Counted from the first letter of the stretch, positions 7,937 to 16,911 are shown. The stretch is DNA of 64,000 nucleotides from Alkalihalophilus pseudofirmus OF4 (GCF_000005825.2 NC_013791.2:868001-932000); one strand, 5' to 3'. Notes: generated by a model from the sequence alone, not told the origin. A program made the numbers and translations.

Positions 7937-8836
7937 ATGACCATTTTAGAAACGAAGAACTTAACGAAGCGATTCGGGAAGTTCACGGCATTAAATGGGG
8001 TAAATGTAGAAGTAAATAAAGGGGAAGTCTTTGGATTTATTGGACCGAATGGCGCAGGGAAATCGACAACCATTCGAATTCTTCTTGGACTATTAAAAGC
8101 GTCAGAAGGTTCTGCTGCCATTTTTGGTAAGGATGCTTGGAAGGATGCAGTGGAGATACACAAAAGGCTGGCTTATGTCCCTGGTGATGTCAATCTATGG
8201 CCGAATCTGACTGGCGGAGAAGTCATTGATTTATTTATGAAGCTGCGCGGAGGTGTTAATAGAGCCCGTCGCGATCAATTAATTGAAACATTTAAATTAG
8301 ATCCTGCTAAAAAATGCCGTACGTATTCAAAAGGGAATCGTCAAAAGGTTGCACTTGTCGCAGCTTTTGCATCTGAGGCGGATTTATATATCCTTGATGA
8401 ACCGACATCAGGGCTGGATCCGCTGATGGAAAAAGTGTTTCAGAACTGTGTAATGGAAGCCAAGGAAGCCGGTAAAAGTGTACTGCTCTCCAGTCATATC
8501 TTATCTGAGGTCGAAAGGTTATGTGACCGCGTTGGTATCATACGCGAAGGAGAGATTATTGAAACCGGTACGCTTGATGAGCTTAGACATTTAACACGTA
8601 CTCAAATGTTTATCGAAACAAAAACACCAATTACAAATCTCGAGAACATTCCTGGAATTTATAATATTGAACGAAAAGATAGGGGAGTCAGCTTTCAAGT
8701 CGATGCCAAGACATTAGATCAAGTAATGAAAGAAATCAGCGAATATGGTCTAGTTAAGTTGGAGAGTTCGCCGCCTGCTCTAGAAGATTTATTCATGCGT
8801 CATTACGAGGGTTCGTCTGCTCATGGAGGGCAATAA
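7937..8836 (+). CDS. ABC exporter ATP-binding subunit (drug-export type)
   Basis: This 299-residue cytosolic ATPase has Walker A GPNGAGKST near 36-44, signature YSKGNRQK near 132-139, Walker B with LYILDEPTSGLDP following, and an H-loop SSHILSE. The C-terminal extension (about 215-299) is typical of DrrA/CcmA-like exporters. The ATG follows GAGGGGG. The next gene encodes its membrane partner, and the upstream TetR gene its probable regulator. Confidence 0.9.
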   Translation: MTILETKNLTKRFGKFTALNGVNVEVNKGEVFGFIGPNGAGKSTTIRILLGLLKASEGSAAIFGKDAWKDAVEIHKRLAYVPGDVNLWPNLTGGEVIDLFMKLRGGVNRARRDQLIETFKLDPAKKCRTYSKGNRQKVALVAAFASEADLYILDEPTSGLDPLMEKVFQNCVMEAKEAGKSVLLSSHILSEVERLCDRVGIIREGEIIETGTLDELRHLTRTQMFIETKTPITNLENIPGIYNIERKDRGVSFQVDAKTLDQVMKEISEYGLVKLESSPPALEDLFMRHYEGSSAHGGQ

Positions 8837-8837
8837 G

Positions 8838-10442
8838 ATGGGTAGACATGCATTTATAAATACAGGCAAGATGACTCGGTTTATCTTAAGGCGAGACCGG
8901 GTGCGCCTCCCTATATGGATTCTGTCTATCGTCTTTATCACTATTTTGACAGCGACATCCTTTACTGATCTTTATCAAAATGAAGAGGAAAGACAAGCGA
9001 TTGCTGAAACAATGAGAAATCCAGCGATGACTGCAATGGTCGGACCTGGTTATGGGCTTGACCATTATACTGAAGGCGCGATGATGTCTCATCAAATGTT
9101 ATTATTTACGGCCATTGTTGCTGCGATTATGAGTATTCTCTTAGTCACCAGGCATACAAGGGCAGATGAAGAAGACGGAAGGATTGAACTCATTCGTTCA
9201 TTGCCTGTAGGACAGCTAACGAACCTAAGCTCCGTGATGACGATGATGGTGGCAGCCAATATTCTGTTAGCTCTTTTAACGGGATTTGGTTTAGCAGCTC
9301 TTCAGATTGAAAGCATGGACCTTTCTGCATCCTTGCTTTACGGGTCTGCAATCGGTTCAGCGGGGATCTTTTTTGCTGCTATTACAACGCTTTTCGCCCA
9401 GCTCTCAGAAAATTCAAGAGGTACAATAGGCTACTCGTTTACCATTCTTGGCTTATCTTATTTGATTCGTGCAGTAGGAGATGTTAGTAATGAAACACTT
9501 TCACTCTTCTCACCTCTTGGCTGGATTTTAAGTACAGAAGTCTATGTGAATAATTACTGGTGGCCAATTATTTTGACTTTAGGAGCCTCAGTCATTGTCT
9601 ACGTTCTAGCTATGTATTTGATGACAAAAAGAGATTTAGAGTCGGGGCTTTTACCATCTAAACCTGGGAAGACCTATGCAAGTAAGCTTTTACTTAGTCC
9701 TTTTGGGTTGGCTGTAAAACTACAGCGAACAGCGATCATTGCCTGGGCAATCGGAATGTTTATCCTCGGGGTCTCATACGGCTCGATCTTTGGCGATTTA
9801 GAGTCGTTTTTTACTAGCAATGAAATGCTGGTAGAAATGCTTTCTCCTGTTGAAGGAGTATCGTTAACAGAGCAATTCTCTACAATGCTGATGGCAGTTA
9901 TGTCAATGATCTCTACGGTGCCAGTTTTATTATTTGTACTGAAACTAAAAGGTGAAGAGAAAAAAGGACGAAGCGAGCATTTACTGACTCGTGTTGTATC
10001 AAGGAATCAATTGCTAGGAAGCTATGTGATTCTTGCAATCTTGTTTAGTTTCATTATGCTGTTTCTTGCCATGCTTGGTCTTTGGAGTACAGCCAACACA
10101 GTGATAGAAGAAGCAATCCCATTTTCATCAATGTTCTTTGCTGCGATGGTCTATCTGCCGGCCATCTGGGTAATGATTGCTCTAGCAGTGTTGGCACTTG
10201 GCTGGATACCAAAAGCTACAGGCTTATCATGGCTATATCTCGGATACTCTTTTTTAGTTGTGTATTTAGGCGGATTGCTGCAATTTCCTGAATGGATGGC
10301 TAAGATTTCACCATTTGGTTATATACCCGAATATCCGGTTGAAGAGATAAATGGATGGACACTTGTTATCTTAACTCTTATTGCTGCAGGACTAATCATG
10401 CTTGGATTTATGGGGTATCGAAAGCGAGATATCGAGGGGTAA
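8838..10442 (+). CDS. ABC exporter permease (polyketide-antibiotic exporter-like, COG3559)
   Basis: This 534-residue protein has about twelve transmembrane segments in two homologous halves and resembles the TnrB3-type permeases proposed to export polyketide antibiotics. The start at 8838 is preferred because GGAGGG (8825-8830) is correctly spaced. An upstream in-frame ATG at 8823 overlaps the end of the ATPase gene and has no site of its own. Together the pair probably pumps a hydrophobic drug. The TetR regulator suggests inducible resistance. Confidence 0.8.
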   Translation: MGRHAFINTGKMTRFILRRDRVRLPIWILSIVFITILTATSFTDLYQNEEERQAIAETMRNPAMTAMVGPGYGLDHYTEGAMMSHQMLLFTAIVAAIMSILLVTRHTRADEEDGRIELIRSLPVGQLTNLSSVMTMMVAANILLALLTGFGLAALQIESMDLSASLLYGSAIGSAGIFFAAITTLFAQLSENSRGTIGYSFTILGLSYLIRAVGDVSNETLSLFSPLGWILSTEVYVNNYWWPIILTLGASVIVYVLAMYLMTKRDLESGLLPSKPGKTYASKLLLSPFGLAVKLQRTAIIAWAIGMFILGVSYGSIFGDLESFFTSNEMLVEMLSPVEGVSLTEQFSTMLMAVMSMISTVPVLLFVLKLKGEEKKGRSEHLLTRVVSRNQLLGSYVILAILFSFIMLFLAMLGLWSTANTVIEEAIPFSSMFFAAMVYLPAIWVMIALAVLALGWIPKATGLSWLYLGYSFLVVYLGGLLQFPEWMAKISPFGYIPEYPVEEINGWTLVILTLIAAGLIMLGFMGYRKRDIEG

Positions 10443-10447
10443 TAATA

Positions 10448-10480
10448 AGGCCGGCTGCATTTGCAGCTGGCCTAAGTTTT
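10448..10480 (+). terminator. Rho-independent terminator of the ABC exporter operon
   Basis: AGGCCGGCTGC (10448-10458) pairs with GCAGCTGGCCT (10463-10473) with one G-T pair, followed by AAGTTTTT. Confidence 0.8.
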
Positions 10481-10556
10481 TCCTCAAGTGAAAAGCAGGT
10501 AAATAACAATAGTTTTGCAGTAATGTTATTTGTTGAAATATATGTTTAAAAGAAAA

Positions 10557-10580
10557 AACCAAAAATAGTTAGCTATCGTC
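10557..10580 (+). promoter_or_regulatory. possible ECF-sigma promoter (autoregulation)
   Basis: AACC (10557-10560), 16 bases and CGTC (10577-10580) match the general Bacillus ECF promoter pattern. It lies 24 bases before the start of the sigma gene and could make the operon self-activating. The -35 lacks the TG of the strict consensus. Confidence 0.35.
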
Positions 10581-10603
10581 TAATGATTGAAAGGAGGGAA
10601 GGG

Positions 10604-11152
10604 ATGCATACGTATTATGAGAAGACAGAGGAAAAAGAGATGGATAAAGAAGCCTTGCTTACAGAGCTGATGAATGAATATGGAAATGGTGTTTTGAAGC
10701 TCATTTTCTCATATGTTCATCAGCAAGATATAGCAGAAGATTTAGCCCAAGAAGTCTTTGTGAAAGTGTATCAAAAAATTGATCAATTCGAACAACGTGC
10801 CAGCTTGAAAACATGGTTATACCGTATAGCGATTAACAGTAGTAAAGATTATTTAAAAAGCTGGCATACCAAAAATGTACAAACATCCGAAGAGGGTAAC
10901 ATGATAGAACATATGGTTGACTTAAGAACACCGGAAAGTAATTTAATAGAGCGGACAGAAGAAGAGGAATTAGTAACAAAGGTTTTAAGTCTTCCTCTTA
11001 TGTATAAAGAAGTCATCTATCTTTACTATTATGAAGAGTATTCTATCCAGGAAATTAGTGAACTGCTGCAGATAAATAAAAACACGGTAAAAACAAGATT
11101 ATTTCAAGCAAGAAAGAAATTGAAACAAAGCTTTGTTGGAGGTGTGAACTAA
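10604..11152 (+). CDS. ECF-type RNA polymerase sigma factor
   Basis: This 182-residue sigma factor has region 2 (about 22-85, with AEDLAQEVFVKVYQKI and LKTWLYRIAINSSKDYL) and region 4 (about 125-175, with SIQEISELLQINKNTVKTRLFQARKKL). The start at 10604 follows GGAGGG closely. The in-frame ATG at 10583 lies before that site and within the putative promoter. It is the first gene of a tight three-gene operon with a PadR-like protein and a SEDS protein. There is no classical transmembrane anti-sigma gene, so one of the partners probably plays that part. Confidence 0.85.
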   Translation: MHTYYEKTEEKEMDKEALLTELMNEYGNGVLKLIFSYVHQQDIAEDLAQEVFVKVYQKIDQFEQRASLKTWLYRIAINSSKDYLKSWHTKNVQTSEEGNMIEHMVDLRTPESNLIERTEEEELVTKVLSLPLMYKEVIYLYYYEEYSIQEISELLQINKNTVKTRLFQARKKLKQSFVGGVN

Positions 11153-11563
11153 GTGGAAGATCAATTTAAACACTTTAAAAAAGCTATGGACGAAACTCAC
11201 TTTAAAGGGTTGGCATTTGATTTTAAGAACCAAGAGAAGGTAAAAGCTCGAATTAAACAAACTATGAACGAAGAACAAACAAAATTATACTTACTGCAGA
11301 CTTTACAGCATGAAGCGAAAACAGGCTTTGAGGTTTTGCAGCATATAGAGCAGATGGGAATAACACATTTCGAATCACAGGAGGGAATGTTATATCAACT
11401 TCTTCACCAACTTGAGAGGGAACAAACCATCCAAGGTAATTGGAGCAGTGAAGAAGAAAAATACTACCAACTAACAAAACAGGGACTGAAGCAATTGAAG
11501 AAACTTCAGCAAGAAAGATTTAGTCATCACTCCCATCGTTTAAAGAAGGAGGGCTGGGTATGA
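11153..11563 (+). CDS. PadR-like winged-helix protein, possible anti-sigma factor
   Basis: This 136-residue protein starts at GTG 11153, one base after the sigma gene's stop codon, with GGAGGTG upstream. Residues about 45-125 look like a PadR winged helix (EGMLYQLLHQLEREQTIQG, then EEKYYQLTKQGLKQL). The first 40 residues (HFKGLAFDFKNQEKVKARI) resemble the short sigma-binding N-termini of Bacillus anti-sigma factors. The fusion and position suggest a cytosolic controller of the sigma factor, the downstream membrane protein, or both. The anti-sigma role is inference. Confidence 0.6.
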   Translation: MEDQFKHFKKAMDETHFKGLAFDFKNQEKVKARIKQTMNEEQTKLYLLQTLQHEAKTGFEVLQHIEQMGITHFESQEGMLYQLLHQLEREQTIQGNWSSEEEKYYQLTKQGLKQLKKLQQERFSHHSHRLKKEGWV

Positions 11564-12855
11564 ATGCGCAGTTCCAAACTTTTTTAAATGCAGTTAAGCA
11601 GCAAATGAAATCCAAGGAAGGTCAAAAGCTGGTTGAAAAAGAATTACTGTCTCATTTAAATCATAGTAAGCAAACAGTTATGAAAAGGGGGCATCATGAG
11701 GAAGAAGCTGAGAAGATGGCCGTTGAACAGATGGGAAATGCTGTTCTGCTTGGACAAAAGATGAATAAGCTTCATCGTGAAAGAGTAGATTGGTGGCTTG
11801 TTTCAATTGTAGGAAGCCTATTACTGCTAAGTTTTGCGCCTTTTCTATTTTTCGACTACCAAATGAATATCTATGCCCAGTTAATATCAGTAAGTGTATC
11901 TGTCCTTATTATTTTTACTTTGATGTTCATTGATTATCGTAAGGTACTTCACTACTGGAAATGGTTTGGATTAGCGGCTGGATTTTATATGGTTGCCTTA
12001 AACGTTGAGGGGCTTACTTCAATGGTGAATGGGAGAGTGTTTATCTCCATCTTAGGAATGAATATCTCTCATTACTTTCTGCTTTTTCTTTTATTTATAA
12101 CTATTGTAGGGTTAATGAGTGAGAAGAAATGGACAGATCGTAAACGTATTGTATGGAGTTTATTATTACTGTTTGTATTTGTAAGATGCTTTATGTTAAT
12201 ACCTGAGACAATGCTTGCCGTTCAGTACATCATATTATTTTCAACAATTGTCATATTCTCCAATCAAAATTATAAGGTAAGGTCATGGATTTTATGGGTA
12301 CTTTCTGGTTGCATATTCTTTTTTGCTTATTTGTTTGTGGCCTTTCTTCCCTTTTCACATAGACTTGAAAATTTCATTTCCTTTTTAAATCCAGAAGCTT
12401 CTTCAAACGGCTCAGGCTATATATACATAATGATGAAAGAAGTATTAAGTAAGGCCGGTTTATTTGGCCCAAAATCAGAATTAACGAATGACCTATTTCT
12501 TGGGCACACAGAACTGATCCTAGTGGCTTTAACTTATCACGGTGGATGGATATTAACTTCTATCATCCTCGTAATTTTTGCTGCTTTGTCTGTGAGATTA
12601 CTGCTCGCATTTAAGAAAATGCAAACTGAGAAAGAACGACTTTTGATGGTTGGCGGGGGAGTGCTGCTATTATTTCCGTTTGTGCTTAATACACTAATGT
12701 CTTTCGGTTATGCACCATTTGTAGGTGCGAACCTTCCTTTCATCAGTTACGGCGGGAATGAGAAACTTTACTACTCGTTTATTATTGGATTTATGTTGAG
12801 TGTATATCGTAGAAAAGATGTGATGATAAATACCGAGGTAGAAATAGATAAATAA
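11560..12855 (+). CDS. SEDS-family (FtsW/RodA-like) membrane protein with N-terminal HAAS-like domain
   Basis: This 431-residue protein has a soluble N-terminal helical domain (about 1-75) resembling the HAAS/permease-prefix domains that pair with PadR regulators, then about nine to ten transmembrane segments. The last third aligns with FtsW/RodA/SpoVE: GSGYIYIMMKEVLSKAGLFG (about 284-303), a loop with GHTEL (315-319), and NLPFISYGGN (391-400). In active SEDS glycosyltransferases the loop position is an Asp (HTD). Here it is Glu318. The start ATG overlaps the PadR-like stop by four bases. It may modify or sense cell-wall synthesis rather than act as the main elongation enzyme. Confidence 0.75.
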   Translation: MNAQFQTFLNAVKQQMKSKEGQKLVEKELLSHLNHSKQTVMKRGHHEEEAEKMAVEQMGNAVLLGQKMNKLHRERVDWWLVSIVGSLLLLSFAPFLFFDYQMNIYAQLISVSVSVLIIFTLMFIDYRKVLHYWKWFGLAAGFYMVALNVEGLTSMVNGRVFISILGMNISHYFLLFLLFITIVGLMSEKKWTDRKRIVWSLLLLFVFVRCFMLIPETMLAVQYIILFSTIVIFSNQNYKVRSWILWVLSGCIFFFAYLFVAFLPFSHRLENFISFLNPEASSNGSGYIYIMMKEVLSKAGLFGPKSELTNDLFLGHTELILVALTYHGGWILTSIILVIFAALSVRLLLAFKKMQTEKERLLMVGGGVLLLFPFVLNTLMSFGYAPFVGANLPFISYGGNEKLYYSFIIGFMLSVYRRKDVMINTEVEIDK

Positions 12856-12859
12856 GTTC

Positions 12860-12887
12860 AGATCGATCGAAAAGGGTCGGTCTTTTT
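12860..12887 (+). terminator. Rho-independent terminator of the ECF/PadR/SEDS operon
   Basis: AGATCGATC (12860-12868) pairs with GGTCGGTCT (about 12874-12882) through G-T pairs, then a T6 run. Confidence 0.7.
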
Positions 12888-12938
12888 TGTGGAATAAAAT
12901 GTTAAAATAGAAGCTACGCAAATATATAGAGGTGCGAT

Positions 12939-13367
12939 ATGAAAAAAGTGAATTGGGTGTTGGTTTCATTACTTGGAATGATCATTGGAACATGGTTTAT
13001 TATTTCGATTCTACAGCCGCCTGTGTGGGTCGGTCATTCTGCTGATAAAAGTTGGACCACAACATATGAAGTGGAACATAGTTTGAAAGAAACGTGGAAA
13101 GGTATGGTTTTTTGGAATGGGGAGCATGAGGTGATTATTACTGAAGTGGAGCTATCAAGGAACGGAAATGCGATTCACGGCTGGGAAAAGAATGAACACA
13201 TAAGCAGCAAAGGCGAGTATATGTATCTATCATTAGGAGAGGCAGAGAATAATCGAGACGACGAATTACGTTTAACCATTCATTGGCGTGATGAATCAGG
13301 TAATTACGAAGAACAAATAGAGCTTTCACCGAAGACAAGGTATTTAATTGTGCCGAGGCTTAATTAA
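12939..13367 (+). CDS. membrane-anchored protein of unknown function
   Basis: This 142-residue protein has one N-terminal hydrophobic segment (about 5-24), giving either a signal anchor or an uncleaved signal peptide. A polar extracytoplasmic domain rich in Trp and charged residues follows. AGAGGTG precedes the ATG. No family is recognised. It sits alone between terminators of the SEDS operon and the convergent amidase gene. Confidence 0.65.
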   Translation: MKKVNWVLVSLLGMIIGTWFIISILQPPVWVGHSADKSWTTTYEVEHSLKETWKGMVFWNGEHEVIITEVELSRNGNAIHGWEKNEHISSKGEYMYLSLGEAENNRDDELRLTIHWRDESGNYEEQIELSPKTRYLIVPRLN

Positions 13368-13378
13368 TACAAAGTAAA

Positions 13379-13406
13379 GCCTCGCCTAGAACATTCTGGG
13401 CGAGGC
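13379..13406. terminator. hairpin between convergent genes
   Basis: GCCTCGCC (13379-13386) pairs perfectly with GGCGAGGC (13399-13406). The flank is moderately T-rich on each strand, better on the minus strand, where it ends the amidase transcript. Confidence 0.6.
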
Positions 13407-13412
13407 CATCTT

Positions 13413-14207
13413 CTAATGTGGCAAATAATACTCCGGTGTCCTGCTCTTAAATACAGGTACATTCTCACGCACTTCTTTAACCTTCTCTAAATTAAGAGAT
13501 GCAACGACGGTTTCCTCTTTATGTTGTGATGCTACATGAATGAAATCGCCCCACGGGTCCACGATCATAGAATGTCCGCAAAACTCAACGCCATCATATT
13601 CGCCGACTCGGTTAGAAGAGATGATGTACATTTGATTTTCAATTGCTCTAGCTTGCTGGAGTACTTTCCAGTGATTGCTTCTAGCTTCAGGCCACTCTGC
13701 TAAAACAAATACAGCTTGTGCACCTTGAAGAGCTAACCCTCGCATGAGCTCAGGGAAACGAAGGTCATAACAAATAATTAACCCCATTTTTTGCCCGTCC
13801 AGTTCAAAAATTCCCGCGCTGCTTTTGCCGCCTTCTAAATAAAGGTGTTCATTAAGCATAGGGACAAGGTGCATCTTGTCATATTGATAAATAAGCTCAC
13901 CTGCTCTGTTAATCACAACAGCACGATTGTAGATTTTTGCATCCTCTTTTGTGGCAAAAGAACCGCCTACAATATTAATTTGAAACTTTACTGCCAGTTC
14001 TTTTAATAAGTGAATAGTCGTCTCTGACTCATCTTCTGCTAAATCCTCCAGGTCATTTAATGTGTAGGCGGTGGTCCACATTTCAGGAAGGACAACCGTA
14101 TCTGGCTTATCCTCATTACAAACAGATTCCACCCAATTGGCTACTTTCTTTCGGTTTTGTTCAGGCTTTCCCGGTATGATATCCATTTGATAGACTGCTA
14201 TCTTCAA
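13413..14207 (-). CDS. carbon-nitrogen hydrolase (nitrilase superfamily, omega-amidase-like)
   Basis: This 264-residue amidase carries the nitrilase Glu-Lys-Cys triad: Glu in VLPEMWTT, Lys in YDKMHLVP and Cys in IICYDLRFPE. The ICYDLRFPE context matches the omega-amidase/YkrU (MtnU) group, which hydrolyses keto-acid amides such as 2-oxoglutaramate. I choose TTG 14205-14207 (protein starting at LKIAVYQ) because the family begins there and an AGGGA site precedes it. The longer upstream reading adds 29 residues foreign to the family. No methionine-salvage genes are adjacent, so the substrate is uncertain. Confidence 0.85.
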   Translation of the reverse strand: MKIAVYQMDIIPGKPEQNRKKVANWVESVCNEDKPDTVVLPEMWTTAYTLNDLEDLAEDESETTIHLLKELAVKFQINIVGGSFATKEDAKIYNRAVVINRAGELIYQYDKMHLVPMLNEHLYLEGGKSSAGIFELDGQKMGLIICYDLRFPELMRGLALQGAQAVFVLAEWPEARSNHWKVLQQARAIENQMYIISSNRVGEYDGVEFCGHSMIVDPWGDFIHVASQHKEETVVASLNLEKVKEVRENVPVFKSRTPEYYLPH

Positions 14208-14390
14208 TGAAATCCCTGCTTTCTGTGTATGAGATGCTTCTATATAAATTGATGTTGTTAGTTTTAAGATAAAGTAAATGGAAGATTCGGTCAAATATAT
14301 TAGAAAAATCTGTCTCTGATCCCTTACTCAATACATAAAAATGGATAAAGCAATAAATAATATAACTGTTAACTTATTTTATGCAAGGAT

Positions 14391-14618
14391 GTGAAAGAAT
14401 TGAAAGAGTTTGCTGATCGAATAATAGGATTTTCACCAGAGGGAGTAGTTATTTGGTCAGCAATTGGCGCCACTATTTTAGCTGCTCTATTTCAATGGGG
14501 CACAACGAGGTATAAAAAGAAAGTTGAACTTCCATGGATGAGAGAAGAAAATCAAAAGAATAAAGAGCAGATGATCAACAATTTTAAAAAATCAACTAGA
14601 GAAGAGCTTGAAAAATGA
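14391..14618 (+). CDS. small single-pass membrane protein of the germination operon (D-subunit-like)
   Basis: This protein of up to 75 residues has one hydrophobic segment (about 16-37) followed by a charged C-terminus. It starts at GTG 14391, or more likely TTG 14400, which is better spaced from AAGGATG. Its last four bases overlap the start of the GerAB-type gene, so it is part of the germination operon. Some Bacillus ger operons carry small D proteins with two membrane segments that tune receptor function. This one has a single segment, so the equivalence is only suggested. Confidence 0.7.
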   Translation: MKELKEFADRIIGFSPEGVVIWSAIGATILAALFQWGTTRYKKKVELPWMREENQKNKEQMINNFKKSTREELEK

Positions 14619-15751
14619 AACATGCTATTTCCTATTCTATCTCACCTGGAGAGATGTGTTTGACGCTTGTTTCAATGATTATAGGGGTTGGTATTCTTAC
14701 GTTACCAAGAGTTTTAGCAACAGAATTAGGTTTGGCAGACGGCTGGATCTCCATTCTTTTAGCTAGTGGAATCATTATGAGTTTGGTGGCTTTATATGTG
14801 AAACTGCAGCAGCAGTTTCCAGGCGAGACACTTCTGCAATATATAGCAGGTGGTAAAGTGGGCAAGTGGTTTGCTCCCGTTCTTGCCTTACTATTTCTAG
14901 TCTATTTTTTATGTTTAATGGGCTATGAAGTGCGAATACTAACCTCCCTGATGAGGATGTACATTTTAGACCAAACACCCTCAGAAGTTATTGCTGCCCT
15001 CATGTTGTTCATTACGACCTATGCTGTTTCAAAAGGGGTCCAAGGAATCGTTCATTTAAGTCTCATGTTTTTACCTATTGTTGTATTTGTGCTCTTAGGG
15101 CTAATTTCATTTACTTCTATCAACTCTGATATGACGAATCTGCTTCCAGTTATGCCGGAAGGAATATTTCCTATTCTGCTTACTATGAAGGTAACGTTAT
15201 TTTCATTTTTAGGTCTTGAAATCTTATTTTTCCTGATGGGTTACATGAAGAAAAGTGATTTGAAAGTATCCCCTTTAATGGCAGGTATTATGTTAATTAT
15301 GTTTCTTTATTTATTAGTAACGATTATTTCATATGCTAATTTCAGTGTTGACACAACTACGCAAATCACTTTTCCAACAGTTGAATTAGCAAAGCAGATA
15401 GAAATACCAGGTGGATTTTTTGAGAGGCTGGAATCCTTATTAATTACGGTTTGGATCATGACCATTTTTAACACGATCTCTATTTCCCAATTGATTTTTA
15501 TTCAGTTACTAGAAAAGCACTTTGTAAAGAAAAAAGCGATCACAACCTATTTACCTGCCATAAGTATTTTCTTTATTTTCATTGTAGCTTTTATCCCTCA
15601 CTCCATAACTGAAACGTTTCAGTTTGGAGAATGGATTGGCTGGCTGGGTTTAACTTTATATTTCGTAAGTTTAGGGTGTGGATACCTTTTTTTCTTTAGC
15701 AGAAGACGGAAGGCCGGGAAGGTTGGTAAGGATGTGAGCTATCAATCATGA
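14615..15751 (+). CDS. spore germination receptor B subunit (GerAB/GRKB family)
   Basis: This 378-residue inner-spore-membrane protein has about ten transmembrane segments and belongs to the GerAB branch of the amino acid/polyamine transporter superfamily, with the N-terminal family block LTLVSMIIGVGILTLPR. The B subunit binds the germinant. It overlaps the preceding small gene and the following GerAC-type gene by four bases each (ATGA junctions). The operon order is small gene, B, C, A rather than the common A, B, C. Confidence 0.9.
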   Translation: MKHAISYSISPGEMCLTLVSMIIGVGILTLPRVLATELGLADGWISILLASGIIMSLVALYVKLQQQFPGETLLQYIAGGKVGKWFAPVLALLFLVYFLCLMGYEVRILTSLMRMYILDQTPSEVIAALMLFITTYAVSKGVQGIVHLSLMFLPIVVFVLLGLISFTSINSDMTNLLPVMPEGIFPILLTMKVTLFSFLGLEILFFLMGYMKKSDLKVSPLMAGIMLIMFLYLLVTIISYANFSVDTTTQITFPTVELAKQIEIPGGFFERLESLLITVWIMTIFNTISISQLIFIQLLEKHFVKKKAITTYLPAISIFFIFIVAFIPHSITETFQFGEWIGWLGLTLYFVSLGCGYLFFFSRRRKAGKVGKDVSYQS

Positions 15752-16911
15752 GGATAATAAGGGGGGTAACGTGTTTATTCTTTCTCTTGTTAAGCTTAAC
15801 CGGATGCTGGGATCGGGCTGAACTTGAAGAAGTGGGATTTGTTATTGGGGTTGCATTTGATCCAAGCAGAGATAATCCTAAGGTCTTTGATTCGACGTTT
15901 CATATTGCCATTCCATCTGCTTTTGGCAATGGGCATGTTGAGGGCGGAACTAGTGGGGTTCAACCCTTTTTTAATATTACATCCAGTGGTTCAACCAATT
16001 TCAAGATGATTCGTAACATTAATTCTCGAAGAAGCAGATCCCTTAATTTCGAACATTTAAAAGTAATAGTGATTAATGAAGAGCTTGCTAGACAAGATTT
16101 CATTACAGGTGTACTTGATCTTTATACAAGAGACCATGAGATGAGAAGAAAAACACATGTATTAATTTCTAATGGAGCGGCGAAGGATGTTTACATCGAT
16201 AAATTACCACTAGAAGATATGCCGGGAATCTCGATGGATATGATAGATGAAAATAATCAAAATGTGCTAGGGATGATCGATACTAGAGAAATTGGAATGA
16301 TCTCTGAGAAAGTGGCTGCCAACAGCAGCTATCTAATACCCGGAGTATATAAGCCGCAAAGAGGAGACTTAAGGCTTTCAGGTGCAGCCATTATTAATGG
16401 ATCAACCAATAAAATGATGGGTTGGTTAGATGAAGGAGATGTCAGAGGCTATAACTGGGTAATTGGTGAAGCGATGAATGGCATCTTAGAGGCAGAGGGG
16501 AAAAACGGTGACCCCTTTGTTTTTGAAATATTATCACAGGAAACAAAACTTAATTATAAAAGGGAAAATGGTAAAAATGTATTTGATGTTCATATTAAGG
16601 CAGAGGGAACTTTTGCGGAAAGTTGGATGTCAGGGCTGCAAATAGATGATCCTAAAGCTTTAATGGAAATTGAAAAGATCTTAGAAGCAGAAATAAAAAA
16701 GCAATCTCAACAAATTGTTACGAAAATGCAAGAAGAATACTACTGTGACATTTTTTCTTTTCAGAAACTCCTCAAAAGAAAGAATTATCACTATTGGAAA
16801 GAAACAAAAGATCGGTGGGAAGGTGAAAATGGTTTGTTTAAAGATACTGTTATTACGATACATTCAGACGTTTTGATCAGTCACTATATGACTCAGGAGA
16901 AAGTAAGCTAA
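15748..16911 (+). CDS. spore germination receptor C subunit lipoprotein (GerAC family)
   Basis: This 387-residue lipoprotein has a signal peptide with lipobox LTGC, followed by the hallmark WDRAELEEVGFVIGVAFD of Ger(x)C proteins. It is the outer, lipid-anchored subunit that forms the germinant receptor with the A and B subunits. The length is typical. The ATG overlaps the GerAB-type stop, and the GerAA-type gene follows after about 20 bases. Confidence 0.9.
   Translation: MRIIRGVTCLFFLLLSLTGCWDRAELEEVGFVIGVAFDPSRDNPKVFDSTFHIAIPSAFGNGHVEGGTSGVQPFFNITSSGSTNFKMIRNINSRRSRSLNFEHLKVIVINEELARQDFITGVLDLYTRDHEMRRKTHVLISNGAAKDVYIDKLPLEDMPGISMDMIDENNQNVLGMIDTREIGMISEKVAANSSYLIPGVYKPQRGDLRLSGAAIINGSTNKMMGWLDEGDVRGYNWVIGEAMNGILEAEGKNGDPFVFEILSQETKLNYKRENGKNVFDVHIKAEGTFAESWMSGLQIDDPKALMEIEKILEAEIKKQSQQIVTKMQEEYYCDIFSFQKLLKRKNYHYWKETKDRWEGENGLFKDTVITIHSDVLISHYMTQEKVS

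Noticed and set aside
13379-13406. Start of a mobile element or inverted-repeat end
   Set aside because: The palindrome is better explained as a terminator between convergent genes, with no transposase nearby.
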